A stretch of DNA of 64,000 nt, from the NCBI RefSeq assembly GCF_905115235.1, contig NC_051850.1:161572615-161636614 (forward strand), in the 5' to 3' direction. Origin of the DNA: Hermetia illucens. Its lineage: Eukaryota; Arthropoda; Insecta; Diptera; Stratiomyidae. Each line of letters opens with the position of its first letter. Position 1 is the first letter of the stretch. The notes under the pieces were generated by a model. The model saw only the letters and a program-made list of their open reading frames with translations. It did no database searches and was not told the origin of the DNA. A program made the position numbers and the translations under genes. Positions 23,532-34,590 of this stretch are shown here, piece by piece.

Positions 23532-24999
23532 GGCGTTCGCACCCTAGCCCTCTCCAATTCCGCCCTGAAGATTGGACACCGTCCCGAGCCCGCAGTGTGT
23601 GCGACGCTTTCGCCAGACGCGCCACGATCCCTGCAGAGAACACAACTCTCGCTTTCCTTGCAAGTCTTCGCTTGACCGCATCTCCGGCATGCTGTCCTCC
23701 TGTCCGGACCCTTGCAAGCTGCTGACGTGTGTCCATAGTCCAGACACCTGTAGCACTTGGTGGGGACTATCCGCATTCGTACCCTGCATACTACCCATCC
23801 GATTTTGATTCTCCCGCTGTTAAGGAGTTTCCTCGCATATTGCTCGGGGACATCCACCACGGCAAGTTTTTGGCCTCGAGCATTTACAGAGGTAATACCT
23901 ACCCGGCATTGGTTACCTCTGGACACTCACGCTTTAGCGCCTCCTCTACTTCGACCTTTTCTGTGAGGCAGTCAAGATCCCGTATTTCTAGAGAGCACAT
24001 GGGTTCTAGGCTGGAAACAAGAGCCTTCTCCCCCAATAGCCCCTTGACCGCTTCGCAGAACGTGCTCTTGCTGGTCGTCTTTGGGCCCAGTTCGACGAGA
24101 ACTCCACCACTCCTCGTTTTCCGTATCGAAGACACCTCTGCTCCGTTCTCCTCGGGTTTCATCCTGTAGCGGATTTCACTAAGGACTTCCGCAAATGTCT
24201 TGCCTTCCGTCGGCTTAATGAGCAGAGCCGACGGTCTAGTCCTTCTTCGTTTCATCGTTTTTTCCGCTACTGGCTTTGGGTTGGCAGCCTCCTTGTTTTT
24301 GGACAGACGTGTCTCTGGCGGCGGAGTCCGTTGTTTCTTTTTATCTTTTCTCGCCTTCTTTTTTTGTGCCTTGGAGACTACTTCGACAAAGTCTCCTTCA
24401 GGCACGTCGTCCTCTTTCCGCTTTTTCCCCTGTTCACTTTGCAGAGGGCTATCTGCAGTCCGTTTGACGCAAGCAGCATTCTCAGCGGAGAGTGCGACTG
24501 TTTCTGCTCTACAATTGTCTTCCGCTGCTCTCCACGTGCGATCCAGTAGTTCCTCCAGTTCCATCAGCCCGTTTTTGACGCCTTTGCTGACGTTTCTCTG
24601 AAGGAACGTTGCTGACCGCATACGTTTCACCACTGCTGCGCACTTTCTGATGAGCCTTTCCTCTTCGGCTCTAGCGAGGACAGTCGAATGCACTTCCACT
24701 CGATTTGTGTCCAAATCCATCTGCTCAGGACTAACGTTTCTCACTGAGCTTACTTCCAAAACAGGGGCACTGCAAGGTAATGGAGTTGCCATCTCCGCAC
24801 GGTCAGTCGCGCCACTTGATGAGGCTTCCTCTTTATTTGGGCGCCCCGGTGTCTCATCGGGTATATCAGCCCTCGTTGCCTCTTGCACTGATCGCTGCGG
24901 AGAACGACGCATTTTTGTGCTCCGCCCAAACGCACCCAGCTCTTCCTCCTTGTCTGTTGTTTCGTCGTTTTTTTTTATAATTTTCAGAATATTCTCCAT
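23528..24999 (-). pseudogene. LINE B ORF1 (gag-like, zinc knuckles), one frameshift
   Basis: Nucleic-acid-binding ORF1 protein of an R1-clade LINE. The N-terminal two thirds (24999-23899) is charged and Lys/Glu-rich, with a basic stretch 'KKKARKDKKKQR' and a predicted RRM-like segment. The frame then shifts near 23.9 kb, and the rest (to 23528) carries tandem CCHC-type knuckles: 'CYRCLDYGHTSAAC', 'CRRCGQAKTC' and 'CVLC'. The stop codon overlaps the ORF2 start as ATGA, the arrangement used for coupled translation in several LINEs. Confidence 0.85.
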
Positions 25000-25499
25000 G
25001 AAAAAGGTACCAGCGCATCGTGTGCAAGGGAGCGGGCCGCAATAGTCAAGAACGGGTATACCCTCGGGGACACAGCCCCTACCCCAGTTCCCTGAGGCCT
25101 GACCTACGCTTAGCCGATCCCGGAATTCACGGACGGATCAGCGCTCGCTCGGGGCAACGCGGTCTACTAACACCGGTTCAATGCACACTTCTCGACCAGG
25201 GTCCCGAAGGGGCTGGCTCCTGATACACGTCGCAACTACCACCTTGGCAGAGCTACGCTCACATCACCCCGTCGACGCCGACAGAGAGTTGTCGACGGCT
25301 CCGGAGACTCCCAGTGTGTCCCGACGTGTACCGGTCATTCGCGGTTCGCTCTTCACCGAGAAGCTTTCTCGAGGCTACTACCTAGGACGCAGGTATGCTG
25401 CCAGCTAGGGGGCAGAACTACTTACTCGGGCACCTCGGGGACGTCACACCCCGTATCGTAAGCGACCCGTTTAAAAATCGCTAACGACCCCTCAGGGGA

Positions 25500-26661
25500 A
25501 CAGGGCTCCGTATTGGGCCCACTACTGTGGAACATCATGTACAACGATGTACTTAATCTTCCTCCGGAAGGGGAGAAATTACGCCTGTGTTGGAGTCGGG
25601 AATCATATCATCACTTCCAAGCCGACCATCAAATACTTGGGGGTGGTGATAGACAGGAAGCTCAGCTATAAGCAACACTTACAGTATGTTTGTGATAAGT
25701 CATCCACTGCTAGTATGGCCCTGGCGAGGATGATGCCGAACGTGGGAGGGCCACGGCAAACCTATAGGTTGCTTATAGCCAGGGTGGTGACCTCGATCAT
25801 GCTCTATGCGACCCCAGTTTGGAGTGAGGCGTTGTGGATGTCAGGGAATGCTACCAAACTGAGTTCAGTCTACAGGAGGACAGCCCTGAGGGTATGCTCT
25901 GCCTTCAGGACTGTCTCAGATGATGCAGCATTCGTCATCTCTGGAATGATGCCGATTGACATCTTAGCAGATGAGATGGCGAATATATACAATGCAAAGC
26001 CAACCTCTTCCTCATCGCGGACGAAGAACGCTGAGAGGGAGAGATCCATAAATAGATTGCAAGAGCGGTGGGAACGCTCGAGAAAAGGCCGGTGGACGCA
26101 CAGGCTCATTCCTGCCATCAAGGAGTGGTTGGAGAGACGACACGGTGAGATTAATTATAATCTCACCCAGTTTCTCACGGGACACGGAGGATATCTCCAA
26201 TACCTTCACAGGTTTAAATTGGAGACCTCACCCGATTGTCCAAATTGCAATGGAGTCCCAGAGGACCCAGAGCATGTATTCTTCCACTGTCCGAGATTTG
26301 TGGAAGAAAGGAGGAATCTAGAAGAGACTCTAGGAGAGGTGCTGGTACCAGAAAAACTGGTACCGAAAATGCTAGCACATCAAGAGAATTGGGATGCGGT
26401 CAACTCCATGATCGCATCTATTCAAGATAAATTGCGAAAGGCAGAGGAAAGGAGAAAAGCGCGGTTACGTGCGCCGCGTATAAAAGAAAGGTAACAAAGC
26501 TAGAGTGAGTTGACTCTGCCCCGTGATGTAATACCTTATGGTGGTTCCGCGGGGCAGGGAGGGAGTCGGGGGTGGTTTTAGTGGGTAAAAATCCCACACG
26601 CTGGTGTGCCCAGACCAGTGTCTTTTTGAAGATTTCCACCTCCTCAAAAAAAAAAAAAAAA
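25500..26661 (+). mobile_element. R1-clade LINE A, 3' part (RT end, zinc finger, poly(A))
   Basis: Resumes with the second copy of the LINE B target repeat (25500-25514) and 'LGPLLWNIMYNDV'. The frame then jumps ('LPPEGE' directly to 'RNYACVGVGNHIITSK'), so the region that should hold the catalytic YADD/FADD is deleted. The 25547-26494 frame contains 'YLGVVIDRKLSYKQHL', 'RRTALRVCSAFRTVSDDA', 'QFLTGHGGYLQYLHRF' and the finger 'CPNCNGVPEDPEHVFFHC', ending at 26494. A 3' UTR of about 150 bp and a poly(A) of about 16 end at 26661, followed by the target repeat 'ggttgtcgattc'. LINE A was catalytically dead at this locus. Confidence 0.9.
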
Positions 26662-27300
26662 GGTTGTCGATTCAGATCACTCCTTGTGAATCCCAGCAAA
26701 GGGTGGCCATCACTTTCCCGGCCGATAGCGCAGTCTTCGCATTTGGAGCACATTCGATGGGTTTCCACTATTTCTTGGTCTCTAGTGTACCAGTGGACCC
26801 ATGCTTCGTAGACAGTCATGAAGCGACGCAGAAACTCCTTCGAATTGCGCTTAAACAGCGTCAAACATTGCTTTGAAGTGTTGGCACGGTTTTGTTTGTT
26901 GTCTGAAGTGAGCAAACGCGGCACCCATCGTGCCGGCAGATTTTTATGCACAAAATTTCATGCAGGATATGTCCCACGCCATCTTTTTAGATGCCTACTG
27001 CTATCTCGCACACCGTCGAGCGGTCGACAGCGGTCTGCCAATACGAGATCCTGGATTTTTCTCACATTATCCTCCGGGGTAGCTGATTTTGAGACACCTG
27101 GGCATGCCTCATCAAAAACCGTCGTGTGACGACGTTGCAACTCGTTAAACCAATTTTTTATGTTCCCCATCGCAAAAGCAGAGTCACTGCGCACAGAATC
27201 CAAGCGCTCTTTAATTTCTGAAATTACGAGTCTGATTCGGCTGGAATTTTGACGTTTACGAGAATGTACTACTCGATAGTGAAGCAACATGTCTCCTCAC
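26662..27300 (-). mobile_element. mariner transposon, 5' part of transposase
   Basis: The rest of the mariner interrupted by LINE A. On the minus strand: 'IKNWFNELQRRHTTVFDEAC' and 'SATPEDNVRKIQDLVLADRC' (paired HTH DNA-binding part), then 'ARWVPRLLTSDNKQNR' and 'FLRRFMTVYEAWVHWYT'. The last normally reads VDET/DEAWIH with the first catalytic Asp, here replaced by Tyr. Several frame changes. No matching terminal inverted repeat was found on this side. Confidence 0.82.
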
Positions 27301-27489
27301 AATCTACGTATTCTCATATCACGGCTTAATAATTTAATACTACATTCATTAAAGCTCGCAGCATTCTTTGTCGAACCGCACGTATAGCAGGTAGATTTGA
27401 GTTTAGGGCTTCGACGAGCGTTTTTTTTGGCGCTTCACTATTGGGGACATCAGCATACCCATCTTAAACGCGGATTTTCTGTACCACTA

Positions 27490-28480
27490 TTGATTGCTAG
27501 TGGATATACATAAAAGGTGCCCCATTGATCTCACAACTTCCCTTAGGCCATCACGAAACATCTCACCCTGCTCACCCAGCACACCACTTCCATCGTTTTT
27601 GAAGACGTTGCCGACGCACGTATTGGAGTACTTCTCCAAAAATACCGCAACATCACTACTGAGCGTAGTCTCTCCGAACCCGTTAAACATGATGTTCAGC
27701 ACCACATCAACACTACGGGTTCCCCATTTTTCCATAAGGTGTGTCCATTACCACCGCAGAAGCTTACAGTTGCGCGGAAAGAGTTCGAAGAACTTATTAA
27801 GCAGAGTATTTGCAGATCTTCAGCAATCTTCAGCAATGGCGAATGGAGACTTTATGGCGATTACAGACGTCTAAATTCTCAGACGATTCCAGACCGATAG
27901 CCTATCCCACTCATACACGATTTTGTGAACTCCACGGCAAACTGTCGTATTTTTTCGATCTTGGACTTAGTCAAGTCATACCATCAGAACCCTGCAGCTC
28001 CCGAAGATATTCCGAAAATGGCAATATGCATACCATTCGGACTCTTCGAGTTCACTAGGATGACTTTTGGATTGTGCAACGCGGCGCAAACCTTTCAAAG
28101 ATTCATCCACTCTGTCGTGCGAAACCTTAACTTTTGTTTCGTATATTTGGACGATATTATGGTCGTGTCTTCCTCTGAGTCCGAGCATTTAGAGCAAATG
28201 CATTTTTCAACGTCTCTTTCACGCCGGTCTAGTGCTCAACGTTGAAAAATGCAAATTCCAACAATCGCAGCTGAGATTCCTCGGCCACCTGATTACCCCC
28301 GAAGGTATCTAACCGGACCCAGTCAAGGGGCAAGCTATTTCGGACTTTCCGTTTTCAAAAACTGTTAAGGTTCTGAAAAGGTTCTTGGGCATGTTAAACT
28401 TCTATCGTTGTTTCTTGCCCAAGGCCGCCCACCATCAATCGGTCCTTAATGCCTTCTTGTCTGGGCCGAAAACGGAAGGC
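27490..28480 (+). mobile_element. Gypsy-type (Ty3) pol fossil
   Basis: Old, broken LTR-retrotransposon fragment on the plus strand, without recognisable LTRs. Pieces of the protease-to-RT linker and the RT domain are visible: 'FGLFEFTRMTFGLCNAAQTF', and the catalytic box 'FVYLDDIMVVSS' followed by 'FLGHLIT'-like sequence. The family is Ty3/Gypsy. It carries several breaks. Confidence 0.82.
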
Positions 28481-28704
28481 GTTTGAGATCACCAAGGAAC
28501 AGCTGGTGGATGCTACGCTTCCAGCATTCCCTCAGAAAGATGATAAAATTATGATGATTTTCATTCCAATTGCCTGTAGTTTTTATATTATGAGGAAAAC
28601 CAAATTTGGGAATTCAAAATTGACATTTTTTTCATAAGTGAAAAAGAAAACACCAACAACTTGAAGAAACTGGCATTTTGTTATTGATGAATGAAATTGC
28701 TCCC

Positions 28705-31446
28705 GTCCTTCTTTAGCCTTAGTCCCGTTCACAGGTGGGGTTGGTTGTGCTTTTTTGCGATGTCAGGCCAATCTTCTTCTTCGTTTTCTTCAGCCTTTGT
28801 TCCGTTCACAAGTGTAGTCGGCTCATCGTGATCGGTTTCGCTATTTGGTTCTAATAAATGCCTGAATGTAGATGTAATTGCGAGACTTTTAAATCCCCAT
28901 TCAGCGTATCGTATCAAGCCACCGTTGTTTCGGCCTGCCTTTTGGTAGCTTACCATCGACTTCGGTGTTCAAACCAATCTTGGCAAGTGAAATCTCGTTA
29001 GCACGAATTACATGGTCATACCATCGAAGACGCCTCACTCACAATTTTTTAACGATCGGCGCGTCTCCATATCGATCGTATATATCGCCATTTCATATAT
29101 GGTCAAGACGTGTCACGCCACTAGTCCAATGCAACATTTTCATCTCCATTACCGCAAGACGTCGTTCATTGTCTTTTATAGTTGGCCAATATTCAGAACC
29201 ATAAAGGGCGACAGGACGGACGACATTGCGGTAAATTTGATATCTGAGGCGTGCATTGATACGTCGATCATAAAGAACACCAGTTGTGGAACGCTACTTC
29301 ATCCAGGTTGCATTAATGCGCGAAGCAATTTCGTAGTCCAGTTCTCCATTGGCTGATAGTGTAAACCCGGGGTATTTAAATCGTTCAATTCTGGGCAGGT
29401 CACTGCCGCTGACAGTGATTTTGCCTGTTTCATCTGGATAGGTCGTCAAAAGCTCAATTTTAGTCAGATTTAATCTGAGACCGTGTTGCATGAGGCGATC
29501 TTTCCATTTTTGGACAAGTTGTTCCAGATAATTTTGCTATTAGACGCTGGGAAAACATCATCTACATAAGGCAGTGTATTGGGTGCTGAACGTTGGATGT
29601 CCCATGTGACAGTGTCCATAAGAAGAACAAAGAGAAGTGGTGAGAATGCGCTTCCTTGATGAACACCAACAGAGACCCGAAGCGGTTTTGATACATCCAC
29701 TACACTTCGAACTTTACTTTTCGAATCGTGGTAGAGCAGTTGGATCCAGAGCACGAGTTCTTCTGGCACTAACTGTTGTCGTAGAACATATCAGATGAGT
29801 TCGTGTGGCACATGGTCAAACGCTTTCTCCAGATCCAGAAATGCAGTGTAAAGAGGACGATGCCTACGGTATTTCTCCATGAGTAACCGCACAGCGTTTA
29901 TTGCGCCAGTAGTTCCGCAGTTCTTGACAAACCCGACTTGATTCACGGTTATTTCAACGAATTTGCGAATACGGTTGTCAAGAATGCGTTCAAAAATCCT
30001 CATGGTATGGGAAAGTAATCGGATCGAACGGTAATTTGAACATTCTACTAAACATTCTTGCCAGTCAGTCAGTAACCCGATTGAAGAATTCACTGAGCGA
30101 CAGTGTTGGTTCTCAGCTCTTCACTTCTCAGAGCTCAGATGCGATGTCGTCAGGTCCTGTGGAATTCCCCGATTTCATTTGTTTCATTGCTTCCTAGACT
30201 TCAGTTCCGTTGACAGTTACGTCTCTGTGGTTTTATGTAGGTACCGGGGACGTAATCCCACGGTCTTCATACACGGATTAATTTTGTGAACACAATCCAG
30301 AGCATCGCTGCAGCAAGCTACTAGTCTAGACCGAGTGCATGGCTTAGCATTCATACTGGTGGATGCAAGAATTACCTAAATCTCTACCGAACTATGGAGT
30401 ACGGCACCCGTGTTGATACGCAACACTACGTCGAGGCTCGACCGCAACAATCGAGCTGAATGCACATACAACAAGAATTCTCCTGAAGTATGTAAATTCA
30501 GGGGTTCCCTTGGTTCCCATGGTACCAGCATACCCCTGGTGCAGACTCGGGTATGATTGCCCTGATTAGGCATTTGGAGCATTCGCCTACTGCATCACGG
30601 CTGGCAAACCAATGTGATATAGCGTCTCCCGGTGCCACCACTATGAAGGTTCTCCTCAGTCACTTGGTTTTGGTTCGGCCGACAGGGTTGCCGCTCCGTC
30701 TTCCTCGCCGCCACCTCTGAGCACCAGTTGCGCTGACAGGCGGAATTGCTCCAAATGTCGGCAATACGCTTGCCACCCTCATTGCGCGCTCCAAATCTCT
30801 TTCCCCCATGGCACCTGTTACCGTCTGCCTTCTCACTCACATGACTATTAAAGTCGCCTGCAATGATGATATAATCATCAGCAGGGACATTACAAGTCTT
30901 TTCATCGAGAAGTTGCCAAAAGGCATCTTTCTCGGCATCAGGTCGACCTGTCTGTGGTGCGTATGCTTTGAAGAAGTAAATAGTGCGATCAGCTGATATA
31001 ATGGTGAGCTTCATCAGACGGTCATCAAGTCGTTCAACTTCCTTAATGGTGCCAAGAAAATCCTCTGAGATAGCAATGCCAACACCATATTGAGTGTGTG
31101 AGGTACCAAAATAGAGAAGTTTGTAGCCATTTTTACCGCGTTCGCGTTCAATGTCGCAGTTTTTGGCACCAGACCATCGGGTTTTTTGTAGAGTGCAGTT
31201 ATCAATGCGCCTTTTCCGAAGGGTTCTTGCAAGTTACTAGGTCTTTCCAGTTAGGGTGCCAATATTTAGCATGCAGACACGTATTTGTTTTGCTCGGACT
31301 AACTTACTTGCTTCCTGATGCAGAATTCTTGCCCATTTCTCAACATGACAGGGGCCCGTTCTGCCACCTCGACTGAGGTGGACGCCCTAATATTTCTCCG
31401 AGGCGTCTGACTCAATCCGATCATGTTGTTTCTGACAGCATTGGAT
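28705..31446 (-). mobile_element. RTE-type LINE, family 'alpha', copy 2 (rearranged)
   Basis: Minus-strand second copy of alpha. Its 3' end is doubled: two successive starts of the terminal block at about 28.71 and 28.79 kb. RT is at 30.1-29.3 kb ('SNYRSIRLLSHTMRIFERIL', 'YTAFLDLEKAFDHVPHELI', 'GVHQGSAFSPLLFVLLMDTV', 'YVDDVF' in place of YADD). Endonuclease is at 31.0-30.75 kb ('YIIIAGDFNSHVSEKADGN'). A ~500-bp block at 30.2-30.7 kb lies between RT and endonuclease and looks like displaced leader sequence, with linker material missing. Frames are interrupted repeatedly. Confidence 0.83.
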
Positions 31447-31975
31447 GCCTTTTCTTTGTCAGTCTGTCGCGGGATCTGTCACCAAGAAAGGTCAGGTAAG
31501 ATTCAGCATAGTGGAATAACTCCAACTATATTTTATTTATCTCTATCCTTGATTTCAGCGTTTTACTTTTGTTTCACTGAGGATAGTGCAAAATACGTTG
31601 CCTCAAATTCTCCTCCTTTTCCTGAGCTTAGGACCAGCATGCTTTGATATCACTGTCAAAATAAATACATATTTATCCAAAAACAACGATTTTTCCAAAA
31701 ACAACAATTTCTTATTTACTAGAAAAGATGAATATAAACTTAAAACTAACTTAGGGACTATCTTAATAGTTAAGCTTAATCTAAGGTATATGATGAAGGG
31801 TAACCTAACTTATCACTGAAGAAATATATGTTGGGAAATATTTACAAAGCCATTTTGGAGGAAAAATCGAAAAAAAACTCCACTTGTTGAGCATATTCAA
31901 AAAACAGGGAGGGACGGGGAGGGAAAGAGGAATGGGGTAGGAAGGGTAACATGCGAGAGAGGGGGGGGGGGAATT
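31447..31975. other. Unassigned sequence with G-rich tract
   Basis: Includes A-rich stretches, a purine-rich segment and a run of about 10 G near 31961-31970. No gene recognised. Confidence 0.4.
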
Positions 31976-31979
31976 GAAA

Positions 31980-32830
31980 GCTGGGAGGGGTGCTAATTAT
32001 GGGTAGGTTTAAAAAATTGGAAGTCGGAGAAATTGCTTATGTAGAAGACTACTCTACCTTGGGGATCGAAAAGACGGTTCTGTGATTGGAGGGATAAGAG
32101 GATCTGGGGAAACAGATGAGTTCGAAGAAGGTTATTTTCAATGATCTCGATCTGCATGGCTTTAGAGACAAGAGAATTGGGATGGAATTGACACTTGACC
32201 AGGAAGTTGAGGGTATGACGGGCAAGGAAAGCATCGATACGTGGGGTTTGGCAGGACTCGTAGAGGATCTGGCTGGAAATGTACTTGGAGCGGTGTTCGT
32301 TTTTAAAAATGTTGGCGCAGTGGGGAAAGATCCTGCGCTCCTTAAGGCGGAGTCGTTCCATTTGGGATGGGGAGCAATCAGACCAGAAAATGAAGCCGAA
32401 AATGAGAAGTGGGCGGATAAGCTGCTTCTAACAAAACAGCTTAATCCTTTTTGAAGTAGGGATATTGTCTTTAAAGATAGGATACAAGGACATGAAGGCA
32501 CCAGTTGCACGACCTAGTGCCTTCGTTATATGAGGGACGTGGGAGAGGCGGAAATTCATTGTCACTCCCGAGGTAAGTGACTTCTTTTGTAGTAGGAATG
32601 GGATCATCGTGGATTGTAAGAGACAAAGTTCTAATGTCACACCACATTTTCGGTGTTATTCTCCATGGAAGACAATGGTCTCGCATTTGTCGGGATTTAA
32701 GGAGAGTTTCCAACGGGTGAAATAATGGTAAAGTTCGTCTAAATAAGAATTCAGACGCGCTTCACCGTGGGAGATGTCTTTGGTGGCGGTATAAAGGATT
32801 AGGTCATCCGCATATTGTAGGATAAAATAC
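31980..32830 (-). mobile_element. Jockey-clade LINE 3' portion
   Basis: Minus-strand RT end and C-terminal region. The start near 32.82 kb encodes 'QYADDLILYTATKDISHGEA' (catalytic YADD). Then come 'LDELYHYFTRWKLSLNPDKC' and, in other frames, 'TKALGRATGAFMSLYPIFKD', 'KQLIRPLLIFGFIFWS', 'CHTPRIDAFLARHTLNFLVK'-like text and 'QNRLFDPQGRVVFY'. This order is characteristic of Jockey-type elements. 5'-truncated and frameshifted. Confidence 0.78.
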
Positions 32831-32837
32831 ATATTTA

Positions 32838-33010
32838 TCGCCGTGTCTCCTGGCTCTTACCCGTTATCTACCCAAGGTTTCCTCTTTTTAGGTTCGGATT
32901 TCTTGGGAGCATTCCTCTTGTGGGCTGAACTCTGCTGATTCTCTTTTCTTTGGTTTCCTTGCTGAAGGCATAGGTCTATCTGGTTCTAAGCATTGTTTTG
33001 GATACAATTT
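32838..33010 (-). mobile_element. LOA-type LINE ORF1 fragment
   Basis: Minus-strand remnant aligning with the ORF1 of the 55.6-61 kb LOA element around its 'SPHEGNAPKKPRPEPTGGE' stretch (plus-strand match 'ttcttgggagcattcctctt' and following). Decayed. Confidence 0.6.
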
Positions 33011-33379
33011 AGTGCGTGTGTCACAGAGACTTGTTTTGTTTCTGACAAATGACATGCTATGAGGTTAGCACGTACCTTTGTTAATCGCCTTCTGATCGTA
33101 GACCTTGTTGGTTCTTTGCGGCAGGCGAAGTTTATCTCCGCTGTCCGACTTTCCACTTGTTTCTGGTTTTTATTATTTTCTTTCTTCAATTTATCTTCTC
33201 CGGATTTTCGGCAGAAGGAAAAAGTTTTTTTTAATCTTATTCAACGCAGGAAAATCGTAGCTAAAGATTCGATTTATATTTCTTTATATATTTGTATCTC
33301 ATTTAGTCAATTTTAATTTGCGATATTAGCTCACACGAAAGTGACTTTTTGATTATATTAGATTTAGGTGAATGCTTTC

Positions 33380-33750
33380 TTTAAGTATCATTTATTAACT
33401 TCTTTCCCAAGCGGTACTTGGGTTTTTTGTGGAGTTGATAATAAAAACAATGCAATAATTTGTCTGATAAAAATACTGGCAAATGTGTGCTCTCGTATGC
33501 TAACACCTACAAAAGATAATGACTTAGCTTTTGTTACACCACATTCTTTTTGGACATTTTGATGAATCATTATTGGTCATAATTTGCTATCATAAACTAT
33601 GCCTTGGTGCCTTACCTACTTTCATATATTGGTGAAGTACTATACTCCACGACAGGTGAAGCTTCAGGCAAATAAATCTAAATATGGTAATTTTATATAA
33701 TTTTATTACATTCCATTAAAAATACCCTCCACAAAGTCATTGCCCATAAT
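33380..33750 (-). repeat. GST duplication unit, 3' flank (copy 2)
   Basis: Aligns with the flanks of the other GST copies: 'gtggagttgataataaaa', 'atttgtctgataaa', 'tttttggacattttgat', 'gaatcattattggtcat' and 'atattggtgaa'. Confidence 0.75.
33702..33707 (-). terminator. Polyadenylation signal, GST gene 2
   Basis: AATAAA on the minus strand, 44 bases past the stop. Confidence 0.7.
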
Positions 33751-34497
33751 TTAAGGAGCGTTTTGTGTTTTTTCAGCGACCATTTGCTTAGTCATCTCAA
33801 TCACTTTCTGCAGTCCTTCGCCGTTTGCTTTCTGGTAGTAAGGAAGCTTACTTAACCGGCTAAACCAGTTACAAAGTCCTGGAAATCGTTCTAGATCTGC
33901 AGGTATGAAGTTGACCAAAGTTGAGAAGTTAGCTAAAATTGAAAAATCCGCAACAGTGAGGGAGTCTCCAGCGAGGTATTGGTTGCTACCGATGAATTTT
34001 TCAAGGAAATCGTAAGCTCCGAGTATGCCGGTTTTAGCGTCCTCTTTTGCCTGTGGATCATTGCTTCTCCAGGAGGCCTGGAAATGGAAGAAATGATTTT
34101 TGAAATTCTTTCTTCCTCGACCAGGTTTATGTATGTGGAAGGAAATACTTACCCCAAAAGCAAACATTCGAGGACCCAAAACACTGCTTTCAAAATGAAG
34201 CCTCTGGTCTACTACTGCGCGTTTATATAAATCCTTAGGATACAAGGAGTCGTCCTTTGCGTACTTGCTGGCCAGATATGTAATGATCGCATGACTATCC
34301 CAAATGCATTTGCCATCATCTTCAAGGGTGGGGATGGTGTGTTGGGGGTTCTTTTTCAAAAATTCTTCTGTTTTAGTTTCATTTTTGTGAGGGTCGATTT
34401 CATGTAGTTCATAGTCCAAACCGATCGCGTGAGCTGTAAGTAACACTGCCCGAACCGCAGGACTTCCATCCACTCCGTAAATAATAGGTTTGCCCAT
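33751..34497 (-). CDS. Epsilon-class glutathione S-transferase, gene 2 (two exons, open intron)
   Basis: Exon 1 is 34497-34153 (115 codons). Exon 2 is 34077-33751 (108 codons plus stop). The spliced product has 223 residues. Active-site features are as in gene 1: Ser12 in 'DGSPAVR', 'NPQHTIP' and 'WDSHAI'. The C-domain has 'ASWRSNDPQAK' at the exon start and 'SLTVADFSI'. The intron (34152-34078) starts GTAAGT, ends CAG and is only 75 bp, a multiple of three with no stop codon, so the unspliced frame stays open across 248 codons. The conserved splice sites and the ASW junction shared with gene 1 argue that splicing is the main outcome. The C-terminus 'AEKTQNAP' is longer than in genes 3 and 4. 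TATA/initiator promoter just upstream. Looks intact. Confidence 0.94.
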   Translation of the reverse strand: MGKPIIYGVDGSPAVRAVLLTAHAIGLDYELHEIDPHKNETKTEEFLKKNPQHTIPTLEDDGKCIWDSHAIITYLASKYAKDDSLYPKDLYKRAVVDQRLHFESSVLGPRMFAFGVSISFHIHKPGRGRKNFKNHFFHFQASWRSNDPQAKEDAKTGILGAYDFLEKFIGSNQYLAGDSLTVADFSILANFSTLVNFIPADLERFPGLCNWFSRLSKLPYYQKANGEGLQKVIEMTKQMVAEKTQNAP

Positions 34498-34557
34498 ATT
34501 GAAATTGAAATAAACAAAGTTTTTTCAGTCTTCACGAAATAATTCGAAACTTCACAC

Positions 34558-34590
34558 TGAATGGCCGCAATATCGGCTTTTCTATAAATA
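34558..34590 (-). promoter_or_regulatory. Core promoter of GST gene 2
   Basis: TATTTATA (34590-34583, minus) lies 32 bases before the A of a TCAGT initiator (start site 34558). This gives a 60-base 5' UTR. Confidence 0.78.

Larger units (their letters stand above)
20302..25499 (-). mobile_element. R1-clade LINE B, full-length insertion with poly(A) tail
   Basis: A complete 5.2-kb non-LTR retrotransposon in opposite orientation to its host LINE A. It has a ~500-bp 5' leader (25499-25000), ORF1 with a zinc-knuckle domain (24999-23528), ORF2 with endonuclease, RT and a C-terminal Cys/His motif (23531-20528), a ~210-bp 3' UTR and a poly(A) tract (T run just after 20301 on the plus strand). The exact 15-bp flanking duplication and the leader suggest no 5' truncation. 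ORF1 has one frame change and ORF2 two, so this copy is probably inactive but young. A much older relative is at 13.9-16.4 kb. Confidence 0.93.

Noticed and set aside
22210-24601. Several plus-strand frames of 60-150 codons opposite LINE B
   Set aside because: They are antisense shadows of LINE B ORF1 and ORF2 in GC-rich sequence, with no domain or codon-use support.
26646-26661. Assembly gap filler or A-tract artefact
   Set aside because: It is followed at once by the target-site repeat of LINE A, so it is the LINE poly(A) tail.
27490-28480. Host protein-coding gene
   Set aside because: The conserved pieces are Gypsy pol motifs and the copy is broken; treated as a fossil.
33751-34497. Uninterrupted 248-codon GST frame as the gene model
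   Set aside because: The middle 75 bases carry consensus splice sites at the position of the intron in the other three genes. A two-exon model with 223 residues fits the family better. Retention is kept only as a finding.
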